From Clostridiales bacterium (lineage in GTDB: Bacteria; Bacillota; Clostridia; Oscillospirales; Ruminococcaceae), in contig JAAZIT010000441.1 of assembly GCA_012800685.1 (NCBI GenBank), positions 1 to 5,665 on the forward strand: DNA of 5,665 nucleotides, given 5' to 3'. Made by a program: the position numbers and the translations under genes. Numbering within the stretch: position 1 is the first letter of the stretch; each line of letters starts with the position of its first letter. Of this stretch, positions 5,483 to 5,665 are shown one piece after another. Under the pieces are notes generated by a model that was given only the letters and a program-made list of their open reading frames with translations, was not told the DNA's origin and made no database searches.

Positions 5483-5665
5483 ATAAGATTTGATTATAGA
5501 ATAGCTATGGATAGATATAGCAACTAACCAGTTGTACAGGTTGTTCAATTTTTAATAGTTGCAACTTCTAGGTTTATTGTAACAAATAACTTTTAAGACC
5601 AGAAAATATAAAAAATGATGTAGAACAATTTAAAGAACTTGTATATCAAACATTTGGCAATGATG
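5483..5665. other. Downstream region without a complete gene; possible weak hairpin and a short open stretch at the edge
   Basis: GCAACTA (5520-5526) and TAGTTGC (5556-5562) are perfect 7-base inverted arms 29 bases apart. CAACT can alternatively pair with AGTTG at 5530-5534. Neither is followed by a good T run, so I do not call a terminator for the peptidase gene. From 5590 to the window end one + frame is open after a TAA (5587-5589) and reads LLRPENIKNDVEQFKELVYQ, continuing to FGND. It looks protein-like but has no ATG, GTG or TTG start and no ribosome site, so it may be a degraded gene remnant or chance. Confidence 0.3.

Noticed and set aside
5520..5562. Terminator for the S51 peptidase gene from the GCAACTA/TAGTTGC arms
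   Set aside because: The loop is 29 bases, an alternative shorter pairing competes, and the T run lies inside the loop and not after the stem.

Overview
The window is AT-rich bacterial chromosome with good Shine-Dalgarno sites, sigma-70-type promoters and intrinsic terminators. The gene set (a GH5 mannanase-like glycosidase, a PheB/UPF0735 ACT protein next to hom and thrB, and an S51 peptidase) fits a low-GC Firmicute. A plant-fibre-degrading gut or rumen Clostridia (Oscillospiraceae/Ruminococcus-like) is my best guess. That placement is inferred from gene content and composition, not from a database match. All genes lie on the + strand.

Layout. (1) 1-348: the 3' end of a GH5 beta-mannanase-type gene, closed by a clean terminator (391-423). 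(2) 424-723: a 300-base regulatory gap with a long inverted repeat (576-613) upstream of a strong promoter (650-678). (3) 724-4523: the probable homoserine/threonine operon. Its genes are a PheB-like HTH+ACT protein, hom (homoserine dehydrogenase), a membrane-protein reading frame broken by one in-frame TGA, an intergenic hairpin, and thrB (homoserine kinase). It ends in a strong terminator (4532-4561). (4) 4562-4747: an exact-consensus promoter (TTGACA-N17-TATAAT) and a leader with a 17-base palindrome. (5) 4748-5482: an S51 peptidase (dipeptidase E/YgaJ-like). (6) 5483-5665: no complete gene.

How the genes work together. Hom reduces aspartate semialdehyde to homoserine and ThrB phosphorylates homoserine on the way to threonine. 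thrC (threonine synthase) is not in the window. The first gene of the operon is a small ACT-domain protein with a helix-turn-helix-like segment, so it may sense an amino acid for this pathway. The mannanase and the peptidase are separate transcription units.

The least ordinary stretch is 2463-3542. It is an unrecognised four-helix membrane protein that appears to consist of two similar halves, sits between hom and thrB, and is interrupted by a single TGA with the frame otherwise fully open. No complete new defence or mobile system is visible. The items most worth a second look are this broken gene, the HTH+ACT protein paired with a Hom whose own ACT domain is divergent, and the two unexplained palindromes in the promoter regions.
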